This document shows, piece by piece, positions 49,690 to 57,915 of a stretch of DNA of 64,000 bases (position 1 is the first letter of the stretch; each line of letters starts with the position of its first letter). Source of the DNA: Phycisphaerae bacterium (GTDB lineage Bacteria; Planctomycetota; Phycisphaerae; FEN-1346; JAACEH01); assembly GCA_012729015.1 (NCBI GenBank), contig JAAYDY010000101.1:62001-126000 (forward strand), in the 5' to 3' direction. Position numbers and translations under genes: made by a program. The notes under the pieces were generated by a model. The model had not been told where the DNA came from and made no database searches. It saw only the letters and a program-made list of their open reading frames with translations.

Positions 49690-50245
49690 GCGGCGAGCGG
49701 TGCAGGGGGGTGTAGGTGGGGCCGCTGCGGGCGAGTTCGGAGCGGATGAGGACGATTTCGTTGACGGGCACGGCGGCCGCCGAGGTCAGGCGGTAGCCGT
49801 CCACGAGGCCCGCGAGGCGTTCGGCGTTGCGTTGCGACCGGACGCGGCCGAGGGTGAGGTGCGGCGTGAAGCCGCGAGGGTCCGGCGGGACGAGGTCGGC
49901 GGTGACGTCGTCCACGGCTTTCTGGAGTTCGGCGAGACGGCCGGTGGGTTCGTCGAGTCCGACCCAGACGACGCGCGGCCGTCGCACGGTGGGAAACGCG
50001 CCGACGCCGCCGAGCGTGGCGGCGTGTCTGGGGCAGGCGGCCGCGGCGGCATCGAGCGCAGCGGCAATCTCGCCGACGAAGTCCTCGGGCGTGTCGCCCA
50101 GAAACTTCAGCGTCAGGTGCATGTTCTCGGGCCGCGACCACGAGACGTCGGCGTCGGCCTGCCGCAGGTCACGCTCGACGGCGGCCAGCAGGCGGCGCAC
50201 CTCCTCGGGCAACTCGACGGCGATGAACAGTCGCAGGTCGGCCAT
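49679..50245 (-). CDS. thpR: RNA 2',3'-cyclic phosphodiesterase ThpR (LigT-like, 2H family)
   Basis: The ATG at 50245 gives 188 residues; GGAGGGA lies upstream. The protein opens RLFIAVELPEEVR and has the two HxT motifs of the 2H superfamily, HLT at 43-45 (ENMHLTLKFLG) and HLT at 130-132 (TPHLTLGRV). These enzymes open 2',3'-cyclic phosphates of RNA to 2'-phosphates; the cellular role is unclear. The length fits the family (175-200). Its stop overlaps that of the convergent lipoprotein gene. Upstream lies copy 2 of the double-hairpin repeat. Confidence 0.9.
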   Translation of the reverse strand: MADLRLFIAVELPEEVRRLLAAVERDLRQADADVSWSRPENMHLTLKFLGDTPEDFVGEIAAALDAAAAACPRHAATLGGVGAFPTVRRPRVVWVGLDEPTGRLAELQKAVDDVTADLVPPDPRGFTPHLTLGRVRSQRNAERLAGLVDGYRLTSAAAVPVNEIVLIRSELARSGPTYTPLHRSPLRE

Positions 50246-50292
50246 GGCGGAGCAGTCCCTCCAACGCGGTAATGCCGGATCGCGGCTCACGA

Positions 50293-50344
50293 CGCCAGGG
50301 GCAAGATGCCCCTGGGACTCACGGGCAGGATGCCCGTGCCACGG
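50293..50344 (-). repeat. Double-hairpin dispersed repeat, copy 2
   Basis: Read on the minus strand, this 52-bp element equals copy 1 (24738-24790) except for one A/C change and one missing G. Both hairpins are intact here: CCAGGGGC-AAGAT-GCCCCTGG and CACGGGC-AGGAT-GCCCGTG. It lies between thpR and the PfkB gene. Confidence 0.85.
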
Positions 50345-50422
50345 TGAAACGGCCACGCCGTGTTGCGGCAAGTCACCCGGGGCGGTCTCCTCGTGCGGCG
50401 TCCTCGCAGGGGCCTCGTCGTG

Positions 50423-51322
50423 TCACAGAGCCAGCATGGCCCGGTACTGCTCGTAGCGGCTGCGGATGTTGTCCATGCCGATCTGGCGGAAGCGGTCGAG
50501 GCTGAAGTCCTCGACGCCGAACGAGGCGACGACCGTGCCGTAGGCCATGGCCCGGCGCAGCCGCGGTTCGTCGAAGACCTCCTGCGTGGCCAGGTAGCCC
50601 ATCATGCCGCCGGCGAACGAGTCGCCCGCGCCGGTCGGATCGACGACGCGGTCGGTCGGGTAGGCCGGCAGGACGATCACGCCCGTGGGCGTGACGAGCA
50701 TGGCCCCGTGCTCGCCTTTCTTGATGACGACGAACTTCGGTCCCATGGCCAGCACCTTGCGCCCGGCGTCCACCAGGTGCGAGGCTCCGGTGAGCATGAA
50801 CGCCTCCTCGTCGTTGAGGACCATGCCGTCGATGCGGCGCATGAGCTTCAGCAGGTCGTCGCGCTGGCTCTCGATGTAGAAGTTCATCGTGTCGGCGACG
50901 ACGAGCTGCGGGCGGGCCACCTGTTCCAGGACGCGCATCTGGACGCGCGGGCTGCCGTTGGCCAGGAAGACGAACCTGGAGTCGCGGAAATGCTCGGGCA
51001 GCGTCGGATCGAATTCGCCGAAGACGTTCAGGTCCACTTCGAGCGTGGTCCGCTTGTTCATGTCCTTTTCGTACGCGCCGCGCCAGAAGAACGTCTTGCC
51101 CTCGACGGTTTCCAGGCCGGCGGTGTCGATATTGCGGCTCTGGAGCAGTTCGCGGTAGGCCGGCGGGAAGTCCGTGCCGACGACGCCGACCAGCCGCACC
51201 GGGCCGAAGAAGCTGGCGGCATAGGAGAAGTACGTGGCCGATCCGCCGAGCACGCGGTCGGCCTTGGCGGCGGGAGTCTCCACAGTATCAAAGGCGACGC
51301 TTCCGACGACGATCAACGACAT
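50423..51322 (-). CDS. PfkB-family sugar/nucleoside kinase
   Basis: The 299-residue protein starts MSLIVVGSVAFDTVETP at 51322. It has the N-terminal GGSATYFSYAASFFG and the C-terminal PfkB signature DPTGAGDSFAGG (from 228), with Asp234 as predicted catalytic base. NDEEAFMLTG and VVIKKGEHGAML are also typical. The family phosphorylates fructose, ribose, adenosine and related substrates; the FWRGAYEKDM lid segment resembles a group annotated as sugar kinases in Planctomycetota and archaea, so the exact substrate is open. A promoter lies at 51382-51410. Confidence 0.9.
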   Translation of the reverse strand: MSLIVVGSVAFDTVETPAAKADRVLGGSATYFSYAASFFGPVRLVGVVGTDFPPAYRELLQSRNIDTAGLETVEGKTFFWRGAYEKDMNKRTTLEVDLNVFGEFDPTLPEHFRDSRFVFLANGSPRVQMRVLEQVARPQLVVADTMNFYIESQRDDLLKLMRRIDGMVLNDEEAFMLTGASHLVDAGRKVLAMGPKFVVIKKGEHGAMLVTPTGVIVLPAYPTDRVVDPTGAGDSFAGGMMGYLATQEVFDEPRLRRAMAYGTVVASFGVEDFSLDRFRQIGMDNIRSRYEQYRAMLAL

Positions 51323-51381
51323 GGGCGATCCTTTCACCTGGTCACGGGCACCTTGCTGCCGACACCGCACAACAGCAGGGC

Positions 51382-51410
51382 AGGATAGCCCACGGCGAGG
51401 GCTTTGGCAA
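51382..51410 (-). promoter_or_regulatory. Promoter of the PfkB kinase gene
   Basis: On the minus strand TTGCCA (51410-51405), 17 bp, TATCCT (51387-51382), about 60 nt before the start codon. Confidence 0.55.
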
Positions 51411-51548
51411 GGGCGATTGCCCGGCCTTGACCCCACCTGATCCATGCGGTACAGTCCATGACCATGCGGTGATTTCTGCGGGCATGTCGAGCATTGGCTG
51501 CGGCATGGCCGGCTTTCTGTGGGCGATCGACTTCATCTGGAGACAAGG

Positions 51549-52118
51549 ATGACCGCTGCGCGCAAGAAACCTTCTTGGCTGTGGTTCCTCGGTGCCGTGT
51601 TTGTGCTTCTTGCCGGCCTCGTCTTCTTTGGCCTGAACCTGTACCGACAGATCACAGGGATGGTCGGCGGCTATGATCGGCACGTGACGCCCGACACATG
51701 GACCATGAACGTCGAGAAGCCCGGCAGGGTTGTGGTGTACCACGAGTATCGGAGCGTTTTCGGGGGGAAATCCTATAGCCAGATGCCGCACGGGGTCGGC
51801 CTCCGAGTGGCTGTGCGGAGAGACGGCTGCGAGGTGCCCGTTCGCCCCTATCCGGGCGACGCCAACTACAGTCTCAACCAGGTCCAGGGCGTTGCTGAGT
51901 CTGTGTTCGATGCCGAAAGCCAGGGGCAGTACACCATCACCGTGGATGCCGATGAGCCGACCGTTGTGGCTGTGGGACGCGACATGGTCGGCCCGATTCT
52001 CGGTATGCTCTTCGGCTCGGCGGCCCTTTGCATAGGGTCATTCCTGGCGGCCCTGGCCATCATCATCGTGACCCTTGTGCGAATGAGCCGCTACAAAGCG
52101 GCTGCGCGGCAAGCCTGA
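51549..52118 (+). CDS. Small membrane protein with an extracytoplasmic domain, unknown function
   Basis: The ATG at 51549 follows GGAGACAAGG; the product is 189 residues. Two hydrophobic segments, LWFLGAVFVLLAGLVFFGL near the N-terminus and SAALCIGSFLAALAIIIVTLV near the C-terminus, flank a domain of about 115 residues with strand-rich sequence (PGRVVVYHEYRSVFGGKS, QGQYTITVDADEPTVVAVG). That arrangement resembles bacterial membrane-anchored beta-sandwich proteins, but no family is recognised. It is divergent from the PfkB gene and convergent with the beta-helix gene; a small GGCC/GGCC hairpin with TTC loop (about 52190) lies between. Confidence 0.65.
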   Translation: MTAARKKPSWLWFLGAVFVLLAGLVFFGLNLYRQITGMVGGYDRHVTPDTWTMNVEKPGRVVVYHEYRSVFGGKSYSQMPHGVGLRVAVRRDGCEVPVRPYPGDANYSLNQVQGVAESVFDAESQGQYTITVDADEPTVVAVGRDMVGPILGMLFGSAALCIGSFLAALAIIIVTLVRMSRYKAAARQA

Positions 52119-52281
52119 GTTTCCGGCCCGTGCCTGCGGCGTCGGCTCCGTCACAGAATGCACACTCTGGCCCGGACTTCGTCCGGCCTCCACCGTGTGG
52201 TACCTCCCTTTCTGCCTTGTGAGACCCTGCGACCCGCCACCATGACGTGCATGCACCGGGATGAGCCCCGGCGGCACGGCC

Positions 52282-54012
52282 TCACTTGGCGTCGGGTGAC
52301 GCGACGGTCAGCCCCGGCACGTCGCCGCGCGGCAGCACGTCGCCGAACGGGGGCAGCCGCGTCAGGCGGTATCGCTGCGGACCGCAGACCTGAAAGGGGG
52401 CGGCTGCGACGATGGCCGCTCCGGCATCGAGTCCCAGGTCGGCGAGCACCTGCTCCGGCGTTGCGTAGGTCTTCGGATTTCGCCACGAGGCGCCCCACGC
52501 CCAGAACGCCTGAGACCCCTGCACCACGTATCGGTTGTCGCGGAACGTCAGGCCCATTTGCGCCAGCAGCGGCGGCAGGTGCCGCTTGTCGTCCACGTCG
52601 AACCACCCGCGCACCTGACCGTCCACGTTGCAGGCGATCAGGTTCGCCGTCACCGCCACGTCCTTGACCCGGATCGGCGCTTCCTTCTCCTGGTCGATGC
52701 GCGGCGTGGTGCGCTGCTGCTCCCGGAAGGCCAGGCCCTCGCGGTTGCCGATGAGGATGTTGCGTTCGACTTTGCATCCCTGGGACGACGAGATGGCGAT
52801 GCCCGCCTGCGACCCCCATGACGAGGGATTGTGTGCCAGACCGTTGCCCACGGCCAGGTTGTCGTGGGCGTGGAGGCCGTAACTGATTTCGTAGAAGAGG
52901 CCGGCGGCCTCGTTGTCGGCCAACAGGCAGTTCCGCACCGTGACGTCTTCGGCCCCGATGTCGAACCACAGGCCCACACCCCGGTTGTCCACGACCTTGC
53001 ATCCTGCCACCTCCACGCCGCGGCAGAGCACCAGCTTCATTCCGCCGGCTTCCCATCCGCGTTCGAAGCCCTTGGTGTTATTGCCGCTGATGAGGCAGTC
53101 CAGCAGCTTCAGTCCGTGGCACCGCGCTCCGCCCAGGCCCATCTGGCCGTTGTCGCGGAACGTGCAGCCGCGCAGCCTGACGGCCTCGCCGGTGACCGTT
53201 GCCGCCACGCCGTTGGTCCGCTCCACCACGCACGCTTCAACTTCGATGGCCTTGCCCCTGAGTTGTGCGGCTCCCTGCTGGGCGGCATTGGCCGCATGGC
53301 GGATCGTCAGGCCGCGCACGCACACATGGTCCGCCTCGATGATCAACACCTCGGCCCGTGTGGAGGCTTCGACCGACACGTTTGCGTCAAGATAGTCGGC
53401 CCCGTCTATCGGCATCGCGTAGAGCCGCTTGCCGCTCAGGTCCGCGAAGAACGTTCCCGGAGCCACGTGCGACCGGTCCAGCACCTGTCGCAGCAGATAT
53501 CCCCGGTCGATCACCTGCTCGGCCCTGCCGACGAGTCTATGCTCTGGGTCGTCCGGGTGGGTGTTCTGTCTGGAGTGGTTGATGAAGACGTGCCGCCACT
53601 CGTGGCTGAAGACGCCGCGTTCCTCGCTCTTCCACGCCTGCAATCGGTCGGCTCCGGTCAGGACGACGGTCGCTCCATCGGCCGCCTCGATTCGGACCGG
53701 GGCCTCGGCCGTACCGCCGCGGCGGACCGTCACGCATTCGCGGTAGAGGCCGGCGAGGATCTGCACCGTGTCGCCTGGTTGTGCGGCGTCAACCGCCTGT
53801 TGAATCGTTCGGAACTGCCGGGCCTCGGAGCCGGTCGAGACAGGTTCCAGCGACACTACGAGCGTGGCCGCGGCGGCACCGGCGCACCATGCGGCCGACG
53901 CGACGGCCGCCACGATGCAGTGTGCAACGACCCGTCGTTTCGACCGCCCGGCGGCCCGAGACGTTCTTGCGAGGCGTAGACAGCGAGACACGAGACACCT
54001 GGGCGTTTTCAT
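52282..54012 (-). CDS. Secreted right-handed beta-helix protein, putative polysaccharide-active
   Basis: The ATG at 54012 has CGGAGG 8 nt upstream and gives 576 residues. After a long basic n-region a signal segment (VAAVASAAWCAGAAAA) is present. FRTIQQAVDAAQPGDTVQI followed by LAGLYRE is the typical start of a parallel beta-helix repeat (NosD/pectate-lyase-like) protein, and the middle shows repeated rungs (VRLRGCTFRDNGQMGLGG, VEVAGCKVVDNRGVGLWF, VTVRNCLLADNEAAGLFY). Such proteins are often polysaccharide lyases, epimerases or glycoside hydrolases; catalytic residues cannot be assigned. It lies downstream of an AraC regulator in the same orientation with its own promoter, near a heparinase-like gene. 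Confidence 0.85.
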   Translation of the reverse strand: MKTPRCLVSRCLRLARTSRAAGRSKRRVVAHCIVAAVASAAWCAGAAAATLVVSLEPVSTGSEARQFRTIQQAVDAAQPGDTVQILAGLYRECVTVRRGGTAEAPVRIEAADGATVVLTGADRLQAWKSEERGVFSHEWRHVFINHSRQNTHPDDPEHRLVGRAEQVIDRGYLLRQVLDRSHVAPGTFFADLSGKRLYAMPIDGADYLDANVSVEASTRAEVLIIEADHVCVRGLTIRHAANAAQQGAAQLRGKAIEVEACVVERTNGVAATVTGEAVRLRGCTFRDNGQMGLGGARCHGLKLLDCLISGNNTKGFERGWEAGGMKLVLCRGVEVAGCKVVDNRGVGLWFDIGAEDVTVRNCLLADNEAAGLFYEISYGLHAHDNLAVGNGLAHNPSSWGSQAGIAISSSQGCKVERNILIGNREGLAFREQQRTTPRIDQEKEAPIRVKDVAVTANLIACNVDGQVRGWFDVDDKRHLPPLLAQMGLTFRDNRYVVQGSQAFWAWGASWRNPKTYATPEQVLADLGLDAGAAIVAAAPFQVCGPQRYRLTRLPPFGDVLPRGDVPGLTVASPDAK

Positions 54013-54079
54013 CGGTGGCGACCTCCGGTTAACGGTTCGTTTCCGGCCGGGAGCGGCAAACTCGCCGCCGGCAGGGCAC

Positions 54080-54107
54080 AGTATATCTTGTGTGTAGGCG
54101 CTGTACA
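54080..54107 (-). promoter_or_regulatory. Promoter of the beta-helix gene
   Basis: On the minus strand TGTACA (54107-54102), 16 bp, TATACT (54085-54080), about 68 nt before the start. It lies between the AraC gene and the beta-helix gene. Confidence 0.55.
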
Positions 54108-54172
54108 TCCCACTTTCTTCTCGGCAATGTCATTCCTTCGTGGGGGCCGCCCGTGGCCGCGGGACGGGGCGT

Positions 54173-55021
54173 CTACCGCCATCGTGACTGGCGGGCGAAC
54201 TGGCTGGGGGTCTGGCCGACGATCCGTGTGAAGGTGCGGCTGAAGTAGTGAAGGGAGTTGAAGCCGACGGCCTCGGCGGTACGGGTGACGGAGTCGCCGC
54301 GGCCGAGGTGGACCTTGGCGGCGCGGATGCGGACGAGGGTCTGGTAGTGCATGGGCGAGCAGCCGAGGAACCGCTTCGAGAGGGCCAGGAGGTAGCTGGC
54401 GCTGAGGTCGGCGTGTTCGGCTACCTGGTCCAGGGTCAGCGGTTCGCGGAAACGGGCCTCGATGAAGTTGCGTGCGGCGAGGAACTTGGGGTAGCGCGGG
54501 GGCGGCGGGCTTCCGGCCGCGCGGCGGATCAGGGGAAAGAGCAGGTCGAAGACCTGGTGGACGAGGGCCTTCATCCGCAGGGGGTGGCCTTCGGTTCGCG
54601 TGGTGAAGGTCTCGAACAGGTCGGCGAACAGCGGCGCCAGGGCGGGCACGTGATCGACGTTCATCCGCGTGGGCCAACACTCGGCCAGGCAGCGGCTGAG
54701 GGCGGGGCGGCGGCCGCTGAACGGCAGCAGGTGCGTCCAGTACTGGCTGAAGGGGCGGTCGGGGTCGGCGCGGTCTTCGTGGTAGTGCTGCCCCGGCTTG
54801 AGCAGGAGCAGGTCGCCCTGGGCGAAGTCGATCCACGTATCGTCCAGGCGGACGCTGCCGCGACCGGCGGTGATGTACCAGAGGTCGAAATCCGTCAGGA
54901 GGGAGCGGCTGGTCGTGTAGGCGTGGCCGGGCTCGGCGGTCATATATCCTACAACCAGGACCTTGGGGTCGATAGCCTGGTAAAACTCGTCGGTCCACAG
55001 GATGTCGTTGGAATAGGGCAT
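54173..55021 (-). CDS. AraC-family transcriptional regulator
   Basis: The 282-residue protein has an N-terminal cupin-like sensor (LWYITAGRGSVRLDD, FAQGDLLLLKPGQHYHE). Its C-terminal double helix-turn-helix is typical of AraC (LTLDQVAEHADLSASYLLAL; RTAEAVGFNSLHYFSRTF; GQTPSQFARQ). The family usually activates sugar-catabolism genes on binding a carbohydrate. The neighbours are a beta-helix protein (downstream, same strand) and a divergent URO-D gene, so either side may be controlled. No matching direct-repeat operator was recognised with confidence. Confidence 0.92.
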   Translation of the reverse strand: MPYSNDILWTDEFYQAIDPKVLVVGYMTAEPGHAYTTSRSLLTDFDLWYITAGRGSVRLDDTWIDFAQGDLLLLKPGQHYHEDRADPDRPFSQYWTHLLPFSGRRPALSRCLAECWPTRMNVDHVPALAPLFADLFETFTTRTEGHPLRMKALVHQVFDLLFPLIRRAAGSPPPPRYPKFLAARNFIEARFREPLTLDQVAEHADLSASYLLALSKRFLGCSPMHYQTLVRIRAAKVHLGRGDSVTRTAEAVGFNSLHYFSRTFTRIVGQTPSQFARQSRWR

Positions 55022-55190
55022 GTTCGGGCCTCCGGGCGGCGGCCGGCGGGCCGTCGCGCGTCAGTGTGTAGAATGTGATTTCGTGCAACTCATTGTAACA
55101 TCGTCCAAAGGCGCACGCCAGGGGCTGTGCTATGCTTGCGGCAGATGAGGCGGCGGATTCGGAGGGTTTGCCCCGCTCGCCCCTCACCGC

Positions 55191-55232
55191 CCCTCGACTA
55201 TGCTCGGGGCACCTCCCCCTGGAAGGGGGAGG
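55191..55232. repeat. Palindromic element sharing a core with the MITE-like element
   Basis: CCCTCGACTATGCTCGGG (55191-55208) matches 41484-41501 in the MITE-like element with one mismatch. A perfect 9-bp hairpin CCTCCCCCT-GGA-AGGGGGAGG follows at 55212-55232. The region up to 55280 is G/C-skewed and contains no gene. Confidence 0.45.
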
Positions 55233-55320
55233 GGTTGTTGACTGCTCTTCCTTGAGGGCAGGGGGCGAGGGCAGGACGTTGATTTCGTGGCAGGCCAGGG
55301 GCGGCCTGAGGAGGACGGAC

Positions 55321-56481
55321 ATGGGCGAGACGATGACGCGACGGGAACGAGTGTTGGCGGCGATGCGGCGGCAGCCGGTGGATCGGGTGCCGTGTGTGGT
55401 ATCGTTCAATCCGCTCTATCCGTCGCAGCGGACGTGCTGGAACTTCCCGTGGCCTCAGACGGCAACCGTCGAGGAACGGACGGCGTACCAGGTGGACGTG
55501 CTGGGCCTGGACCAGGTGCTGGAGATCGGAACGGACTTCACCTGTGCGTCCGAGGGCGTCACGAGCCGCACGTGGAAGGAGGGCGGTCTGCTGCACAAGG
55601 TGTACGAGACGCCGGCGGGTCCGTTGCACGCTTCGGTGCGGCACAACGAGTTGTGGGCACACGGCGACGACATTCCGCTGATGTCGGACTTCAACGTGGG
55701 GCATTTCGAGAAACCGTGGATCGCCAGCGAGCAGGATCTGGAGTGCCTGCGGCACGTGATGCAATGGGACTGGACGGGGCGGAAGCAGGGCGAGATGAAG
55801 GAGTACTATGATCGCCTGCGGCGGCTGGCGGACCGGTACGGCCTGGCCGTCAGGGGCCGCGCGGGCGAGGGGCTCACCGGCGCGATGAAGATGATGGGCG
55901 CCGAACCGCTCTGCGCGATGGTGGTGGAGAATCCCGGCCTGGTGGACGCCTACCTGGAGTACGAGCACGCGATCAACGTGCGGACCATCGAGGTGCTCGG
56001 AGAGTGGGGCGTAGAGATTGTGGGCCGCAACGGGTTCTACGAGACCGCGGACTTTTACGGGCCGGCGATGCTGGAACGGTTCGTGGGCGGGAGGCTGCGG
56101 CGGGAGGCTGCGGCGGCGCGTGCGGCAGGCGTGTTGAGCAGCTACACGATCCACACGGGGCTGATGCCGATCCTGGACTACCTGGCCGGGCTGACGATGG
56201 ACACGCTGTTCGGCATCGACACGGCATTTCACGGGGTGGATCTGGAGCGTGTGCGGGATCGGCTGAGCGCGGGCAAGAGCCTCTGGATCGGCCCCAGCAG
56301 CACGTACCATTTGTGGTCGGGGCCAGAGGCGACGCGCGAGGCGGTTCGCCGCGTGTTCGAGGTGTTCGGCGACCGGCCGGGGTTCGTGTTGTCGCCGGGG
56401 GTGTCGGCGCACAGCATCATGCCGTGGAAAAGCACGACGGCGATGATCGACGAGTGGAAACGGTTGGCCGGCGTCGCGTGA
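55321..56481 (+). CDS. Uroporphyrinogen decarboxylase (URO-D) family protein
   Basis: GAGGAGG lies 7 nt before the ATG at 55321; an in-frame ATG at 55333 (MTRRERVLAAMRRQ) is also plausible. The 386-residue protein opens RRERVLAAMRRQPVDRVP, the standard beginning of URO-D paralogues, and shows the barrel segments of the family (VGRNGFYETADFYGP, GPSSTYHLWSGPEATREAV, FVLSPGVSAHSIMPW). It is distinct from the paralogue at 5478-6629. URO-D-like proteins near sugar genes in Planctomycetota and Lentisphaerota are of unknown reaction, possibly corrinoid-dependent methyl transfer or demethylation. It begins a co-directional set with a DegT aminotransferase and a heparinase-like gene (gaps 93 and 51 bp). 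Confidence 0.78.
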   Translation: MGETMTRRERVLAAMRRQPVDRVPCVVSFNPLYPSQRTCWNFPWPQTATVEERTAYQVDVLGLDQVLEIGTDFTCASEGVTSRTWKEGGLLHKVYETPAGPLHASVRHNELWAHGDDIPLMSDFNVGHFEKPWIASEQDLECLRHVMQWDWTGRKQGEMKEYYDRLRRLADRYGLAVRGRAGEGLTGAMKMMGAEPLCAMVVENPGLVDAYLEYEHAINVRTIEVLGEWGVEIVGRNGFYETADFYGPAMLERFVGGRLRREAAAARAAGVLSSYTIHTGLMPILDYLAGLTMDTLFGIDTAFHGVDLERVRDRLSAGKSLWIGPSSTYHLWSGPEATREAVRRVFEVFGDRPGFVLSPGVSAHSIMPWKSTTAMIDEWKRLAGVA

Positions 56482-56574
56482 CGGCGCGGCGGAAGTCGGC
56501 AGCCGCCCGCAGATGCCGCGGGGCGGCCCTGTGGCGGCAAGGCGGCATGGCGTGGCACGAGGAGGAGTGTTTCC

Positions 56575-57864
56575 GTGAGACAGACGAAGACGCGTTGTGC
56601 GGCGGGGAAGCTGGCGATCGACGGCGGTCCGAAGGCCAAGGCCACGCCGTACCGCAAGGGGATGCGGTTCGGGCGCGACGAACTGAAGGAACTGAAGGAG
56701 GCGCTGGCGCAGAACACGCTGTTCTACGCGCACGGCCAGAAGGTGCGACAATTCTGCGAGACTCTGGCGTCGAAGTACGGGCGCAAGTACGCCGTAGCGA
56801 CCACGAGCGGCACGGCGGCGATTCACGTGGCGCTGGGGGCGGTCGGCGTGGGCGTGGGCGACGAGGTGGTGACGAGCGTCCTGACCGACGCCGGGAGCTT
56901 CATTCCGATTCTGTATCAGAACGCCGTGCCGGTGTTCGCGGACATTGATCCGCGGACCTACATGATGACGCCCGAGACGATCGAGGCGAAGCTGACGCCG
57001 CGGACGAAGGCCATCCTCGTGGTGCACCTGGCGGGCAACGCGGCCGACATGGACGGGATTCTGAAGCTGGCCCGCCGCCGCAAGCTGATGGTCGTGGAGG
57101 ATTGCGCCCAGAGCTGGAACTGCTTCTACAAGGGCCGGCCGGTGGGGACGCTGGGGCACATCGGCTGCTATTCGCTGAACGACTACAAGCACCTGAGCGT
57201 TGGCGACGGCGGCGTAGTGCTGACCGACAACGCGCGTCTGGCGAAGCGGGCGGCACTGTTCGCCGACAAGTGCTACTCGCGGAACATGTGGGGCCAGCGG
57301 ACGGGGCGTCTGTGCCAGTTTCTGGCGCCGAACTACCGGATGAGCGAGTTGTCGGGGGCGGTGGGGCTGGCGCAATTGCGCAAGGTGGACGGCATTTGCC
57401 GCACGAGGAACGCGCACGGCACGTTGCTGACGAAGCTGATCGCCGACGCACCGGGGATTCTGCCGCCGGCGATTACGCCGGGGTGCGAGTCGTCGAACTG
57501 GTACTATCTGTTTCGCATGGATCCGAAGGTGCTGGGCGTGTCGCGCGACCGGTTCGCCGAGGCGTTGAAGGCCGAGGGGGTACCTGCCGGGTTTTATCTG
57601 CGACGCGTGGACCAGTACGAGATGTTTCAGAAGATGACGATCCGCACGTCGCGGAAGAAGGGATTCGTCTGTCCGTACGATTGCCCGGCCTACGGGGGCG
57701 GGCGGATCGCGTACCGCGTGGACGACTGCCCGAACGCGGAACTGGTGCTGAAGACGGGCGTGATCGTCCAGATGAGCGAGTTCTACTCGCGACAGGACAT
57801 GGTGGAGACGGCCGGGGCGATTCGTAAGGTGGCGGAGGCGTTTGCCGCGCGGCGGCGGACCTGA
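56575..57864 (+). CDS. DegT/DnrJ/EryC1/StrS-family aminotransferase
   Basis: The GTG at 56575 is preceded by GGAGGAG 7 nt upstream; the product is 429 residues. It is a fold-type I PLP enzyme: KYAVATTSGTAAIHVALGA (PLP phosphate site), VVHLAGNAADMDGI, VEDCAQSWNC, and the PLP lysine Lys205 in SLNDYKHLSVGDGG. Members transaminate keto-sugars or make amino-deoxy sugars and related cyclitols. The Cys-rich region FVCPYDCPAYGGG is unusual for the family. The operon context with URO-D and heparinase-like genes suggests amino-sugar metabolism, but the substrate is not deducible. Confidence 0.9.
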   Translation: MRQTKTRCAAGKLAIDGGPKAKATPYRKGMRFGRDELKELKEALAQNTLFYAHGQKVRQFCETLASKYGRKYAVATTSGTAAIHVALGAVGVGVGDEVVTSVLTDAGSFIPILYQNAVPVFADIDPRTYMMTPETIEAKLTPRTKAILVVHLAGNAADMDGILKLARRRKLMVVEDCAQSWNCFYKGRPVGTLGHIGCYSLNDYKHLSVGDGGVVLTDNARLAKRAALFADKCYSRNMWGQRTGRLCQFLAPNYRMSELSGAVGLAQLRKVDGICRTRNAHGTLLTKLIADAPGILPPAITPGCESSNWYYLFRMDPKVLGVSRDRFAEALKAEGVPAGFYLRRVDQYEMFQKMTIRTSRKKGFVCPYDCPAYGGGRIAYRVDDCPNAELVLKTGVIVQMSEFYSRQDMVETAGAIRKVAEAFAARRRT

Positions 57865-57915
57865 CACGGGGCGAGGCGTTCGTCCGCTTCGCCGCAGGCA
57901 GAAGGAGGAGCGGTG

